Shown in pieces: positions 11,120-22,999 of a stretch of DNA of 64,000 nucleotides (positions are counted from its first letter, which is position 1; each line of letters begins with the position of its first letter). Both the position numbers and the translations under genes were made by a program. Location: positions 1,195,550 through 1,259,549 of the forward strand of contig JAAOMT010000664.1 in the NCBI GenBank assembly GCA_016748015.1. Reading direction: 5' to 3'. The stretch is from Geosiphon pyriformis (lineage: Eukaryota > Glomeromycota > Glomeromycetes > Archaeosporales > Geosiphonaceae). The notes below the pieces were generated by a model. That model was not told where the DNA came from, ran no database searches, and was given only the letters and a program-made list of their open reading frames with translations.

Positions 11120-13000
11120 AACTAACATAATCATAATACAATAATGACCTAAGACTTTTGAAACAAAAAACCTGTTAGAACAACAAAAAACACAAAGCAG
11201 ATTGTTGATTATAGAAATACTATTGTCTAAAAAAACATGCACAATCTTAGCCAAAAAATTGTTTAAAGGACTAATACACAATTGCACAGAATATTGCAAA
11301 AGATTCAAAAGAGCCCAGCCCAAAATCTATAAATCCAAAAATCTGTGCTTAAAAAGCTAACTGAGAATTCCAGAAGCATTAGCAAAAATGACAACTAATG
11401 CTAACTTCCTTTTAACCTGAATCTGCTTAAATGTTTTCAGACCATATAATACAAGATAATACAGTACTTTGCTTGGAAAATCATATAGCAACCCAGCTTT
11501 TAACTTAAAACTTTTTCTAATTAAAGCATCCTAATACTGGCAAACAGCAAAAGAGATAAAACTAAACTGAGTGCAATAGTCAACAATAAACTACAGAACC
11601 ACCAAGACCAAATACAAGAACTGCTTATCCAAAATTGTCTTTTTCAATACCATATTGAAAAAAAACTTAACATCAAACTGAGCCTTAACCAAACTGGGTT
11701 TGGACAAACTATCTGTAAATAAGAAGATACTCAAATATCTGTGAGGTACATTACATTTGGCAATCGAAATGGGGGATCCACTAATCTTGAAAGCAGTATT
11801 TTTTACCTTCTTATTAATAAAAATGGCAACTGTTTTGTCATTATTAATTGAAATATTATTAATTGAAAAGAACTTACTGGCAATGTTCAATATAAACTGT
11901 GTAGCAAATTGGCTATTTCCAATCCAAATAGTATCATCCACAAAAGTCCCAGCTGTAAAAAAAAAGGTCACCTCACCCATATTATCAATTCTTTCTGTCT
12001 TGACTACAAACTTAATATTAAACTGGTAACTACACACATTTTTCTGTTTTTTGACTTCACACAAAAAGGAGTCATAAAAAATTTGTCAAAGAAAGAAAGA
12101 AAACACTTTATCCTAATCAAGATCATCAAAAACTTGATACCTATCTGAAAGACCAAAATTTGTCATGACTCTGTTCAACCTATCTTCATAAATCTGACCA
12201 AAAAATTTAATAAATTTCTCACACATTTTGATATGCCACAAACTAGCTCTCAAGTGATGCCACCTAACTAAATTATATGCTTTGTACATATTTTGCAAAA
12301 CCAACCAAACCTCTCTGCTCTTTTCTAATACATCTTTAATTACTAAATTGACCACAAAAATAGGAGACTGCATTAAAATACCCTTTAAGACTGAGAAGTT
12401 ATCCCCACAAAAAATGCTAAACTTATTGCAAACAGAAGAAATCCAATTCAAATTTTTTTTTGAAAGAATCTTATGAGCAGTTTCAACTAGTGCAATAAAA
12501 CAAGTATTTGTCAAGATACTATTCTATTTATAAAATTTGGGTATTATAAAAACTCATGCTCTCTTCCATAAAAGCAGAACAGCACCCAATCTCAAACACA
12601 AATTCAAAAAGTCTAAAAAACTTCTGAGAATGTTATTACCACAATGTTTCCACAATTTATTAGAAATACTACTGAGACCAGCAGCTTTTTCATCTGGTAA
12701 GTGTTTAACAACTTGAATTAACTCACTAAAACTAATAACATTCATGATATAAAAAAGGTATTGTCATCTACATGTTGCAAAGAGACATATTGGCAGGTTT
12801 AAAGATTAGGCAAAAACCCAGAAATTGAATGCTTTCTAGTCCATTCTTCTATTATAGCATTTATTTTAGATTTAACTTTGTCAGAATCCAACACCAACTC
12901 ATTATCAACAATCAAATAGTTAAGGACCACTTTATAAAATAGTTTATCCAAAATACTCTTGATCATATGGCCTTTGTTTAAACAAAAATTTTTCATCTTT
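11120..13000 (-). pseudogene. LINE1 ORF2 reverse transcriptase
   Basis: RT pieces in order: 12799-12996 and 12554-12745 (LPDEKAAGLSSISNKLWKH, the fingers motif), 12113-12514 (LVLQNMYKAYNLV, the palm motif that normally reads DM-KAYDSV) and 11591-12064 (FVDDTIWIG with both catalytic Asp intact at about 11922-11945). At least three frame breaks separate the pieces. The palm Asp of the AYD motif is Asn here. Plus-strand ORFs at 11757-12148 and 12282-12476 are shadows. Confidence 0.85.
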
Positions 13001-13029
13001 TTGTCAATAGCACATCTAATAGCAACAGA

Positions 13030-14150
13030 CTAAGCAGTTTTAAATTCATGCATCTTGGAACAATAGTAACTTTTCCTAATCCTGAACAAGCAATTAAAAG
13101 TGTCTATACTGCTAGTGCTATTATTTAACATGTTCTAAACTTCAAGAGCTCTAATTTTATTAGCAATTAACTAAGCATTAAGCAGCAAAGCAGTCTTAGA
13201 AAAGTCACCAGATTGAAGAAACTTAACCATTTTGGCAATCAGCAATTCTAGCTTAAAAAACTTAGAAGAATGTTTATTAAAAGAACAATTGATATCATGA
13301 AACCAATATTTAGAGAAAATCTTATTAGCCAAATCTATCATCATCTTTTTTAGCAAATTCCATATAGTCTCAAGATCTTCATTAGTATTTGCAAATGAAA
13401 ACACACTTAATATAGAAAAAACTTGACAGAAACACACTTTTTGAAATGAGCCCATTTGAGGGCATTTGCATCAGCAATTTTGAACTTCCAATGATTTTTG
13501 TTAGCTTGTTTATACAAACCATTTAAATAAAAATCCAAAAGTTCACCCAAACCAACTGATATCATAACAGCTTTGTGATCAGTATTAAAAAAATCAGAAA
13601 CAAAAACAACCCCATGACCAACAATCACTGATAATAGACACTTATTAACAAAAATATAGTCAATAACTTTCTTGATTTCTCTTAAATTGCTTTATGTAGA
13701 AGCCTTAGCCAAATAATAACCTCTAAACATATTGACCAAATTCAGATCCAAACAGAATCAAAAACTTGCACTCCTCTTAAAACTATTCTTATTAAAATCT
13801 TCACCCAAAACCATAAAAGTACTGGTATTAACTGTCCTTGCAATAAAAGAATTAATCTCAATCACCTAACCAAACTTAGTTTTAGTAAAGGCACCAACAT
13901 ACAAACTTAAAACTGTAATCAAAAGCTTGTCTTTGAAAAGAAGCCAAACAAAAATAACATGACTAGACATCTCCTCAACCTTGGAGACATGTCAAACCAA
14001 GAAATTGTTCATGATAATTGCCACTTCAACACTAAGAAAACATTTATTCAAACCAAACATAAACACCTACATACCATCAAATTTGTTTATAATCTAAGGC
14101 CTAATACTAGATTTCAATTTCATTTCTGTGATTATAGAAATCATATTACC
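13030..14150 (-). pseudogene. LINE1 ORF2 endonuclease (APE type) and linker
   Basis: An apurinic-endonuclease-like domain would nick target DNA. Visible parts are a VLGEDFNKN motif near 13785-13820 (GDFN-type catalytic residues) and FNTDHKAVM in 13407-13628 (the C-terminal catalytic His of the SDH motif). These are followed by the WKF linker and 13171-13455. The N-terminal part is heavily interrupted. Confidence 0.7.
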
Positions 14151-14239
14151 AGAGTTTATGTGTCAACACACAATATTTTTTTGTTTAGCTAGTACATTGA
14201 TGCCACAAATATTACACATAACAACTTTTCATATCAAAC

Positions 14240-16064
14240 TATTTATTGAAAAAGAGAAAATACTTGTGAATCCAATTCAGCACACAATTGATCTAACTTT
14301 ACCAACACTAAACCAACAGAAGCATTAAGAGCCATTAACTTAGATCCCAAAAAGCCCACCTTGATAGTTAGCACTTTTAAACTACTCAGACCAAGAACTA
14401 AAACATCAGAGACAATAAAGAAAAGAGGCAAAAACACCAGCTTGAGATTATCCAAAATTATTGTCAAACCCAAATCTGAGCAGCCATTGGAGTGTCCAAA
14501 ACTAAGAAGGAAAAAAAAAGATCTTGAGGCATCAATTCAAAATTGTTAAGCTTATGCATAATACCAGAAACTTGATTAGTTAGAAGTTTCAAGAAACATT
14601 CCAAGAAAGCCAAACAAGCACTTAAGAAAAAGGTATTAGCAAAAGTAGAAAGAAGAGTACCACCTAAACTTAAAACACCAAAAAGAGAGAAACTGGGACC
14701 AGATCCAAAATGAGTGCCACCAGAAAAATCAGCAAGTGAAACCATTTAGGCCCAAGATTTACCACCAAAGACAGCAGAGTAAGAGATTAGAATACTTTTT
14801 TTCTCATATAACTTGGCAAGCTGAAAGCAAACTTCCTTAAAAGCAATCTTTTTATATAATTTCTTAGACAATAGTAGCACAGATATATCTGATACATTAC
14901 ATTTAAGAGCTAAATACCCAATATGCCCACATTTCTCACAATAAACCAAATTTATCCTAGTCCAAGAAAGTTTTATTCTACTGAAAATAGGTTTTATGCA
15001 AAAAGCAGATTCCAGATTGTCATTAAAGTTAAAACCAATTACAGTACAATGAATCCTATTATCAGTTTCCATAAATCTATTTATGATACAAGTTTTCTTA
15101 CCAGCCTTTTTTAAAAAAGTTCCAAGATTATATGCAGTTGTACCTACTGGCAAAATAAATAAAAGTGCTTTAAACTGATTTCTAGATGCCCAAATCTCAT
15201 AATCTCTCACAGCTTTGACTATGTGCACAGAATTTTTTCCAATTAGAAATAACTATTTTGAGGCCAACAAATTAGCTTGATCTAATTTGGCAAACTCTAC
15301 TACAGTCTAATTAATTGAATTTTGATTGACTTAATCTTTTCAAATTTGAATACTGCAGTGATAATTATATTTTTAGGTGTATTTATGGGAATTTTTTTGA
15401 TTACTACAGCCTAATCTGATCTCATTTCTTGTCTTCTAAGATTGCTGTTTACATTGATCTCTTTTTCTCTGACTAATAACATAGTCATTTCTATGCTTTT
15501 TTTTGAAGTAAAGGTAGATCTGATAATCTTTTCAAATTTTGAGGAGGTAGTGGCCTCCCCAAAACCATTAACAGATGAAAATAATTTCCTAATAAGCTGA
15601 GTTTTTGCTGTAACAGATTTGCCATCTACTGCTAAAAAATTAATGTTCAAAGCAAACAATCTTTTAACTGATACTTCCACTGGAGTTTTGATAATCTTTA
15701 GGTCAATTCACTTTTTGTCTAAAAAAATGGGCAAGCAAGGAAGGAGAACAACTATATCATCATTCATATCAAAATTGAGAAAACTAAAGACAATACCAGT
15801 ATTAATATACTTAGCTTTGAGAGTATTGGCAACTGAATTCAGAAGAGATCCATCATCAATACCAGTCATGTCAACACTTTTTTCATTACCAGACAAACTA
15901 TTTACATCAAAAAACATGTTATTACCAAGTCCAGATTTGTTCAAAGAGATATTTTTTTTATCACCTGAATGTTTAATATTCTTAAGCACAACTTTTTTCT
16001 TTTGCAAAAAGGAGCCACTAACAGGACCATAAAAGATATTCTTGGGTGCTTTTTTTTTATACAT
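14240..16064 (-). pseudogene. LINE1 ORF1 (RNA-binding zinc-knuckle protein)
   Basis: Start ATG at 16064 follows no other upstream ATG in frame. A basic N-terminus (MYKKKAPKN) leads through 15708-16064 and 15411-15680 in one frame (a TGA between them), then a frame change into 14746-15228. That piece has a knuckle reading CEKCGHIGYLALKC in which the ligand His is Tyr (CAT to TAT). Just before it, a Trp codon that is TGG in LINE2 is TAG. A Ser/Gly/Leu-rich tail (14464-14745, 14243-14473) follows. Confidence 0.75.
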
Positions 16065-16216
16065 GTTGCTACCAGAAACAGTCTTCAGATCTATGAAAAA
16101 AAAGTTATTAGAAAGAGAAATAGTAAGATAAACTAACAGAAAAAAAATAAAAAAAAACTTCTTTTCAGAAAAGTACTCTTTGAGAATTTTTTGGATGTAA
16201 GAAATTTTTTTATATT

Positions 16217-16640
16217 TGTTGTTTAGTCAAATAAATAGTTAATTTTACAATATACATATTAAATAAAATTGCTTTTGGTGATTATAGTTTCTGTTAATAT
16301 TTTTAAATTTTTTTAAAGTAATAATATAATATTCTTCTAAATAATAAGTGATTTTTTTCTATAGTTTTAATAGGTGTTATTTTTGTAAATTTTTAGAGTG
16401 TTTTGTTTTTATAGATTTTATAATTTTATAGAAAGCACCAAATATTATGAGTAAACTTAATAAGATATTATGATAATATTTAATGCTTTGAATTTAAGTA
16501 AGAAAGCTATAAAGTTTTTTTTTGAATATATAAAAAATATATTAAGATGTATTAGTCTTTAAGAATTTTTGCTATATATAAATTTACTCATAAAATTATT
16601 TGATTATAAGGCACAAAAATACATTTTTGGTAGTTTACAG
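16217..16640 (-). repeat. J LTR, middle piece
   Basis: Blocks such as AAAATTGCTTTTGGTGATTA and TTTTTATAGATTTTATAAT match a second copy at 36046-36440. The match continues on the right side of the K insertion at 35060, because joining 16640 to 35060 reproduces the uninterrupted second copy near 36420-36520. Confidence 0.6.
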
Positions 16641-16735
16641 TATTATTAATAAAAATTTAAGATATTAATTAACATAAAATTATCTTTATAATTTCTATTA
16701 TTAATTAGTATATATTTTTATTTTAATTTATTACT
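16641..16735 (+). repeat. K: old family 1 LTR, first 95 bp
   Basis: TATTATTAATAAAAATTTAAGATATTA aligns column by column with the start of the C LTR at 51936, mostly with C-to-T and G-to-A differences, and the following CTATTATTAATTAGTA block matches too. It breaks off at 16735, where LINE2 begins, and resumes at 34239. Confidence 0.7.
16725..16735 (+). repeat. Target duplication left of LINE2
   Basis: AATTTATTACT here is repeated at 34228-34238. It belongs to the K LTR, where the intact C LTR has a corresponding unduplicated stretch. Confidence 0.6.
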
Positions 16736-16839
16736 AAAAAAAAACTTTTTTCTCTCCTTTGTCCCAAATTTCCAAAAAAAAGTTAGAAATTTTAAAAAAA
16801 GTTTTTTTTGTTTTTTACTGTTATATATCTCAATATTTC

Positions 16840-17130
16840 ACAAAAACTTAACCTTTTGTTATTAAATTGATGATATTACAGTTCAAGAATTTAATAGGAA
16901 TTATAAATAATATAAATTAGCCAATTATAAAATAGCACAGCAACAATTTATAAAAAATAATAATTTACAAATAACAGCAAGCACTATTGTACAATAGCAG
17001 CAAGTACTATTGTACAAAAGCAGCAAGCATTATTTTACAATAGCAGTAAGCATTATTTATAAATAATGAAAATAGAGTATTACAAGACATTATTTTGTAA
17101 AACAATAATTATATATATATATAATAGTTT
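16840..17130 (+). repeat. Fragment related to G1 LTR, with 20-25 bp tandem repeats
   Basis: TTACAGTTCAAGAATTTA and ATAAAATAGCACAGCAACAA match 63730-63800 in G1. Both loci then carry short tandem repeats: here four or so units of the type AATAGCAGCAAGCACTATTG (16970-17060), in G1 units of the type GATAGCAGCAAACACC (63850-63920). Both end near ATAATAGTTTTTAA. Confidence 0.6.
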
Positions 17131-17207
17131 TTAATGATGAAGAAAAACAGCTTCAACTAGAAGCAATAAATATCTAAATAAAATCTTATTCAAAAAGAAT
17201 TAATAAA

Positions 17208-17690
17208 AAAAAATAATAAATTGAATGAACATCACAATTATGAGATTAACAATAGAATTCACATACTCTCTCTAACAAATAAAACTATTATTCCATCTTT
17301 GAACTCTTTGGAAGAATAATTTCTGATCAAGATTATTTATGTAATTACTAATTAAATTGAAAAAGCTTTGTTATATACTTAAGGAAATCACGAAAAAGCC
17401 ATTAACATTCCATGTTTCTAAATTAGAGAAATACATTAGACAATTGCAAAAATAGCCTCAGAGAAAACCCCAGACAGTAGGTAGATTTCAGATTAGCCTC
17501 TGAGAAAAAGTACACAACATACAAAGACAACTAGAATTAAAGAAAAGACTTACATTACAACATCAAGAGAAAATTTTCAGTACATCATTATTAATATTCA
17601 ACACATAAAAATTAAGAAACTCATAAGAAACTAATTGCAATTAAAATGGAAGATCAACAATTAAAATATACCAAGAAAACACTCCTGTAA
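17208..17690 (+). pseudogene. Unknown degenerate ORF (about 160 codons)
   Basis: I do not recognise this protein. The frame beginning KLNEHHNYEINNRIHILSL is coherent to about 17690 and is interrupted by about nine stops, all TAA or TAG and none TGA, at positions where Gln would fit locally. It is rich in Ile, Thr, Lys and Asn. It lies after the G1-related repeat and immediately before LINE2 ORF1, so it may belong to a G1-type element rather than to the LINE. Confidence 0.35.
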
Positions 17691-17699
17691 TAATAACTA

Positions 17700-18587
17700 C
17701 TATAAGTGGTTTTAGTGCTAAAAAAAAGTCAACCAAAGTTTTGGTTTCTGGTTTGGTCAATGAAAACTTGTCTTAAAATCAAAAAGCCTTCTTTAAAAAT
17801 ATGAAACATTTAAGTAATAAAAAAAATTTGAGTTTTAGTAAATTTAGTTATGCTCTGGATTAGTTTATTAATATGAACATAGATAAAAATACTTCTTTGG
17901 TGATTTTTCTTGGTGTAAATACTGACTATGGGTGCTAATAACAAAAGTAAAAAAAATTGAAATCAAAGATAAATATTCCTAAAGCTAAGTAGTTCAATAC
18001 TGACATTATAATTGGCTTTCTAATTGAATCTCTTATTTATAATATGAATAATAATAATAAGATTTCTTTTTTTTTCATTTCTTTATTTTTTTGAACAGGA
18101 AGTAAGTCAATTCTAAAATTGTTAAGACACAAGTGGAAGTGTTAATCAAAAAATCTTTTGTCTTGGATATTAATCTCTCAGCAATAGAAAACAAATCTAT
18201 AATAGCAAAAACTTAGTACATTAGAAAAAATTTTTCGATAATCAATGGTTTTAAAGGAGCCACTACTTTCTCAAAATTTGAAAAAATTATTAGATCAACA
18301 TTTATATTAGAGAAAAACATGAACAAAGCTGTATTATTGGCCAAAAAAAAAAATCAAAATAAACAACAATTTTAAGAACAAAAAATTTTTTTAGATTTAA
18401 CTGTAATGATAAAAAAAATTCTTATGAATATATCAAAAAAAATAATTGTCACTGTTCTCTTTAAGTTTAGTCAAATAATGTTGATCTAATTACAATTATA
18501 CAGACTGTAATAAAATTTACCAAATTGAATCAAACAGATTAATTGGCAGCAAGATGGTCATTTTTAATTGGAAAAAATTCTGTACAT
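17700..18587 (+). pseudogene. LINE2 ORF1, N-terminal part
   Basis: Reading from GFSAKKKSTKVLVSGLVNEN, this resembles the N-terminus of LINE1 ORF1 (YKKKAPKN then VSG). It continues with frequent TAA/TAG to LAARWSFLIGKNSVH, where element A interrupts. That last motif matches LINE1 (LLASK-stop-LFLIGKNSVH) and keeps the Trp codon that LINE1 lost. No intact ORF remains. Confidence 0.65.
18584..18587. repeat. Target duplication ACAT, left of element A
   Basis: ACAT precedes the LTR at 18588 and is repeated at 28476-28479. Removing A and one ACAT joins LINE2 ORF1 in frame (NSVH to VAKTVEDY), aligned with NSVHIVKAVRDY in LINE1. Confidence 0.85.
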
Positions 18588-19566
18588 TGTTACCAGAGGT
18601 TTTTGGTCTCTTTTCTTAAATGTTGTTTATGTTTGTTTGCTGTGAATTCACGTTTTTTGGATGTGGTTGAACCTCCAGTAACTGAATTTATCTTCAAATT
18701 ATCTCCTATAATTTGAATTGCTGGGCTTATAGTGGAATGGCCAATTCCATGCCAGTTACTTGACTGTAGTTACATTGTAGTAAACGTCAACTTTTTCTCA
18801 GGAATTGCTTGTCTGGAAGCTCACTAAAAATGTGTAGTTACTTTGCTGTGAAAGTCAACTCTTTTACAGGAATCTTGTCTGTAGGCTATCTTAATAATTG
18901 TAATAAAAAAAGAACAGAAAAATAAAAGAAATGTAAAAGAAATAGGATTTTATCAAAGGAAACGTTTTCTATCCAGGTCTAGAGTCACTAACAGTTTACT
19001 GAAATTGGTAGCTAATCAATTTCAAAATGTTAGTTGGATTTTGAGGATTTTCTAAGTGCAATAATTAAAGAATTTGGTTTTTCAAATTATTTGATATTTA
19101 TTTCTTTTTGTGTGTATAAGAATGGTTCTAAGTGATAAATCTAAAGTAAAATACATTTTCTTGAAAAAAGAAGCTCTTCTTTTATACAACTTGTCGTAAC
19201 ACTATTTTATGAACTTGAACTTTGCTATTTTCTACAATTTCGCTGAACTAAAGATACATTTCGGTGAACTACAAGTTATTTCTGCAAACTATTAGATATT
19301 TCAGTGAACTATCAATTATTTTGGCAAATTTCTACAAATTTTGGTGAACTTTTTAAATGTTACATAGTTTGGGATATTGCATGATTAATCATCACAATTA
19401 GGTTATATTTATGTTATGTGCAAATTGGGTTATTAATTAAATGATAATTTCGGACATTCTGCTAATGTAATAAGTAATAATTTGAATGATAATATATGCT
19501 AATTAATGATAGGAATTATAAAAATAATTTCATGCTAAATAATATCTCCAATTTTGTCTGGTAACA
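18588..19566 (-). repeat. 3' LTR of element A
   Basis: Runs TGTTACCAGAGG to TCTGGTAACA on the plus strand. It contains a six-unit 20-bp array (19236-19352; consensus ATTTCGGTGAACTA plus six variable bases). The last codons of the third ORF lie inside it. Confidence 0.95.
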
Positions 19567-20254
19567 TAACCTCCTTCTCAAGACTGAACTCTGTCAAAGT
19601 CTAAGTACTGTCTGTAATTTCCAGATAATAATCCAAAATTATTGAAGAAATTTGGTCTGAAAATTGTTGAAATTTCAGTTCTGTGAGCTTTCCAATGTAT
19701 TGAATCTTTAAAGGTTGTAAAATTGGGTTTTGTAGAACGTTTTCACAGGTGTGAAATAGGTCATAAAGTCTAAGAGCAGCTCTTAGTTTATAGTGGCTGT
19801 TTGTAAATCCAGCTGTTGTCTTAAATTCATTGTGGAGTTGTTTCTGAATAGCTTCTTTTGTGAGATTTGCTGCTGTAAGCTCCAGTTTTTGTTCGTGAAG
19901 TGTTTTTCCAATGTAGAAATATCTATATATTGGGGGGTATTTGCTGTTTTCTTCATTAAAACACAGTTAAAGTTTTTGTTAAATAGTAGCATTTAGTGGA
20001 ATACTAATAGGGGTGAGCAATAAGTTTTCCCTTAAAACAAGCTTCAAAAGTTCTGGTAAATAAATTCCAGAATAACTTCTTGTGTTCTTTCTATAAGGGT
20101 AATACTTTCATGAATTTGGGGTTAGATTTATAACTATTTTTGTTTGGGTATAATTAATATGTTTTCCAGTAATAGTAATGGATAATTCGGGTATTGTTTT
20201 TAAAGCTAACATTAATTTTTGAGATAACTGTTGAATATTTTGAGAGATAGTCAT
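19535..20254 (-). pseudogene. Element A third ORF (unknown, 240 codons)
   Basis: ATG at 20254 (MTISQNIQQL) to TAG at 19535, exactly 720 nt, the same span as in C (60154-60873). The last codons lie in the LTR. No signal peptide, membrane segment or known domain is seen. Stops interrupt it; the best open piece is 19783-19992. Function unknown; its conservation across A, B and C, with a relative in F, argues that it was once a gene. Confidence 0.6.
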
Positions 20255-20429
20255 TATAATGAAATTGGAAAAATAAAATTGAAATTATTTTTGGTATGTG
20301 AGTTTTTTATGTTATTTTTGTTTTTTAGCATGCTTTGTTTTGTTTTTGTTGTGACATTTTTTCTAAATTATAAGGGAATAACTATAGTAAAATTGAATTT
20401 AAGTGTTCAAGTTGGGGGGTTGTTTAATA

Positions 20430-21640
20430 ACAACTATTGGTTCTAAGTTTTGGAGAATATCTTCAGGATTGATTAAAGAAAAATGTATACCAATTTGTGG
20501 AATTAATGGTTCAGGATTGTTTCTGGAATTATAGTGTTTCAAATGATCTCCATGTGTAACTTTTGCTAAGATTTTGTTATCAAGGCTTAGCTTGTATGAT
20601 CCATTGCCTAGAACTTTATGAATAAAGAATGGCCCATCTCATTTATTTTCAAATTTTCCACTCCATTGTTTTTCAGCTTTAATTCTGTGTAAGAAAACTT
20701 TGTTTCCAACTTTAAATTTATTGGTGACTGGAGACAATTTGTTGTCATGCCATTCTTTTTGTTGAGCTTGAGAGTGTTCAATATGGGTGGCTGTTATTCA
20801 TCATTTTTTTTCCAACGTGCTAAGCAGAATGTAGGCTCTTCATTGAAGTGTTTCCTGGAAATTGTTTTTATCAATTGGTTGTGCTGAGTATATTTCTACT
20901 GTGAAACTAATTGGTAACATTGCTGTCCTTCTGTAAGTTAAATCAAATGCTATGTGTTTTGTGGTATCTTGTTTTAGTGTTTTGTATGCTAGTAACATTA
21001 ATGGAATAAAGATATCTCATTTTTGCTCAAAATCAGTTGAGACTTTGGCTAATAACTCACACAATGTTCTGTTAAAATGTTCCACAAGTCCATTTGTCTG
21101 TGGATGGTAGGGTGAAGACAGAGGTTTTTTGACATTGAATCGTTCACAGATTTCTTGAATTAGATTGTTCATGAAATGTGTTCCTTGATTGGATAAAAGT
21201 TCAATTGGACATCTATGTCTACAAATAATGTCTTTATAGATGAAATTTGTTACTGATTTTGCATTTGCTCATTGAATGGCTCTGGCTTCAGGCCATTTAG
21301 TGAGATAGTTTACGGCTACTGCAATATAACGGTTTCCTTGGTTTGTGATAGGTAGTGGTCTGACTAAATCAATACCAACTCGGTCAAAAGGCTGTCCAAC
21401 TTTAATTGGGTTTAAAGGTTCTGTAGGGCAAGTTCCTTCTCTTCTTTGACAACTATTACAAGACTTAACATATTCATGAATGTTTTTTCTTATTTGAGGC
21501 CAAAAGTAATATTCTTGTGTTTTTTGAGTGGTGCTGTCTTTTCCTAGATGTGCTGATGAAAGGTTTGAGTGCATGTTATATAAAATAGTTTCTTTTTCAT
21601 GTTCTTGTATTAATTTGAGCAGACTGTCTGGGTTTCTGAA
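20430..21640 (-). pseudogene. Element A integrase
   Basis: The piece 21269-21574 carries an H2C2 zinc motif (MHSNLSSAHLG then SCNSCQRR) and the first catalytic Asp (VGIDLVRPL). Further on, the second Asp is Asn (LLSNQGTHF), while the Glu context NGLVEHFNRTLC near 21080-21110 is intact. The C-terminal GPF segment near 20625-20650 has TGA (20639-20641) where the family has Trp. The polyprotein end lies close to 20430. Confidence 0.85.
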
Positions 21641-21959
21641 GTTTTGATAATAAATAATATTGTTGTATAAGAAGTATTGTTTGGCTTGTTATTGTAACTG
21701 ACGTTTTTCATCTGGGGACCAATCTGTTGAGATTGTTAATGTTTTCAGATATTGTTTAAGATTGTTGTAGTTTTTAGGGTTTATTGTTTGTTGATTTGTT
21801 GCTGTTAATTTGAATGGGTGTTGGTTCTGTTTTCTAATCTTGCCTCATTCTTAAGAGACAATCAATGTTGGCATGGAGTTTTTCTGGTTTGTGGTGTACA
21901 ATATATTGGTAGTTGGCTAAAAATCCTGTCCATCGGGTTTGTTTTGCGTTCAGTTGGGT

Positions 21960-22990
21960 GTTTTTGTTCTGAAGCCATTTGAGCCTAATATTATCAGTGA
22001 TAATATCGAATTTTTTAGGTCTGAGATAAAGATTAAAGTGGTGTAAGGCCCAAATTACAGCTGCTGTTTCTAGTTCTGTGGCAAGGTAGTTTTTTTTGGC
22101 TGGTTTTAATGTTCTGCTAGCATAAGCAATTACTCACTCATTTCCATTGTTATTTAATTGTGATAAGATGGCACTAAAGGCAGTGTAAGAAGCATCTGTA
22201 GCTAGTCAAAATTGGTTACTGAAGTCTGGATAGGCAAAAATTGGAGCTGTTGTCAGCTTTTCCTTGAGAATTTCAAAAGCTTTTTGGTGTTTTTTCATCT
22301 ATTTGTATTTGTCGTTTTTAGTAGTGAACTAGTTGAGGGGTTTTGCAATTTCTGAGAATTCTTTGATGAATTTTTGGTAATAGGAAGCTAATCCAATAAA
22401 TCCTCTCAATTCTGTGGTATTTCATGGAGTCTTGAAGTTTTTGACAGTACTGATTTTTCTGGGGTCTGGTTTAATTCCATCTTTGCTCATAATGTGGCCA
22501 AGAAAGGCCAAACTCGTTTTTCTGAAGTAGCATTTTTCGATGTTCAGTTTCAATCCTGTTTTCTGTAATCGTTGAAAAACTTCTTGCAGGTGTTTTAAGT
22601 ATAATTCAAAAAATGGTGAATAAACATCAGTATTATTGAGATAGACAACTACTGATTTCCAAAGGAGGTCTTTGTAAACAACATCCATGAGTCTTTAAAA
22701 TGTTGCTGGTGCATTGCATAATCCAAAAGACATTACGTTGAACTTGTAATTTCCTTCTTGAATGGTGAATGTTGTTTTGGAGTGATCTTTGGAATTCATG
22801 GCAACTTGCCAGTATTTGCTCTCTAAATTTAATATTAAAAAGTATTTGGACTTTCCAAGGGCATCCAACATGTCATCAATTTGGAAAAGAGAGTAGGCAT
22901 TTCCAATGGTGATGCTGTTAAGCTGTCAATAATCAACACAAAATTGTATCTTTCCATTTTTCTTTTTAACTAGGACTACAGGTAAGGCCC
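21960..22990 (-). pseudogene. Element A reverse transcriptase and RNase H
   Basis: RT enters at about 22990 (VKKKNGKIQFCVDY). The catalytic loop reads YLNN at about 22645-22655, both Asp lost. The segment KCYFRKTSLAFLGHIMSKDG lies in 22422-22688. TAA stands for the Gln of ATFQRL just upstream, where B has CAG. RNase H keeps the ATDA- and TELETAAVIWALHHF-like positions but has TAG for Trp and for Gln near 22310-22335. Confidence 0.85.
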
Positions 22991-22999
22991 ATGGATTCA

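Larger units (their letters stand above)
9420..16200 (-). mobile_element. LINE1: non-LTR retrotransposon (degenerate)
   Basis: A minus-strand LINE with ORF1 (zinc-knuckle protein) and ORF2 (endonuclease, RT, RNase H, C-terminal zinc motif). The 3' end is A-rich (CTCATAAAATGTTAATAAA) and resembles the 3' ends of LINE2 (about 34205-34230) and LINE3 (about 37150-37175). Flanks share TAAG followed by TTTTTTTAT (9416-9432 and about 16197-16215), a possible target duplication. Many stops and frameshifts are present. Base composition is less AT-extreme than LINE2, suggesting a younger copy. Confidence 0.85.

Noticed and set aside
15619-16032. 137-codon plus-strand ORF
   Set aside because: Antisense to LINE1 ORF1; no start context or homologue of its own.
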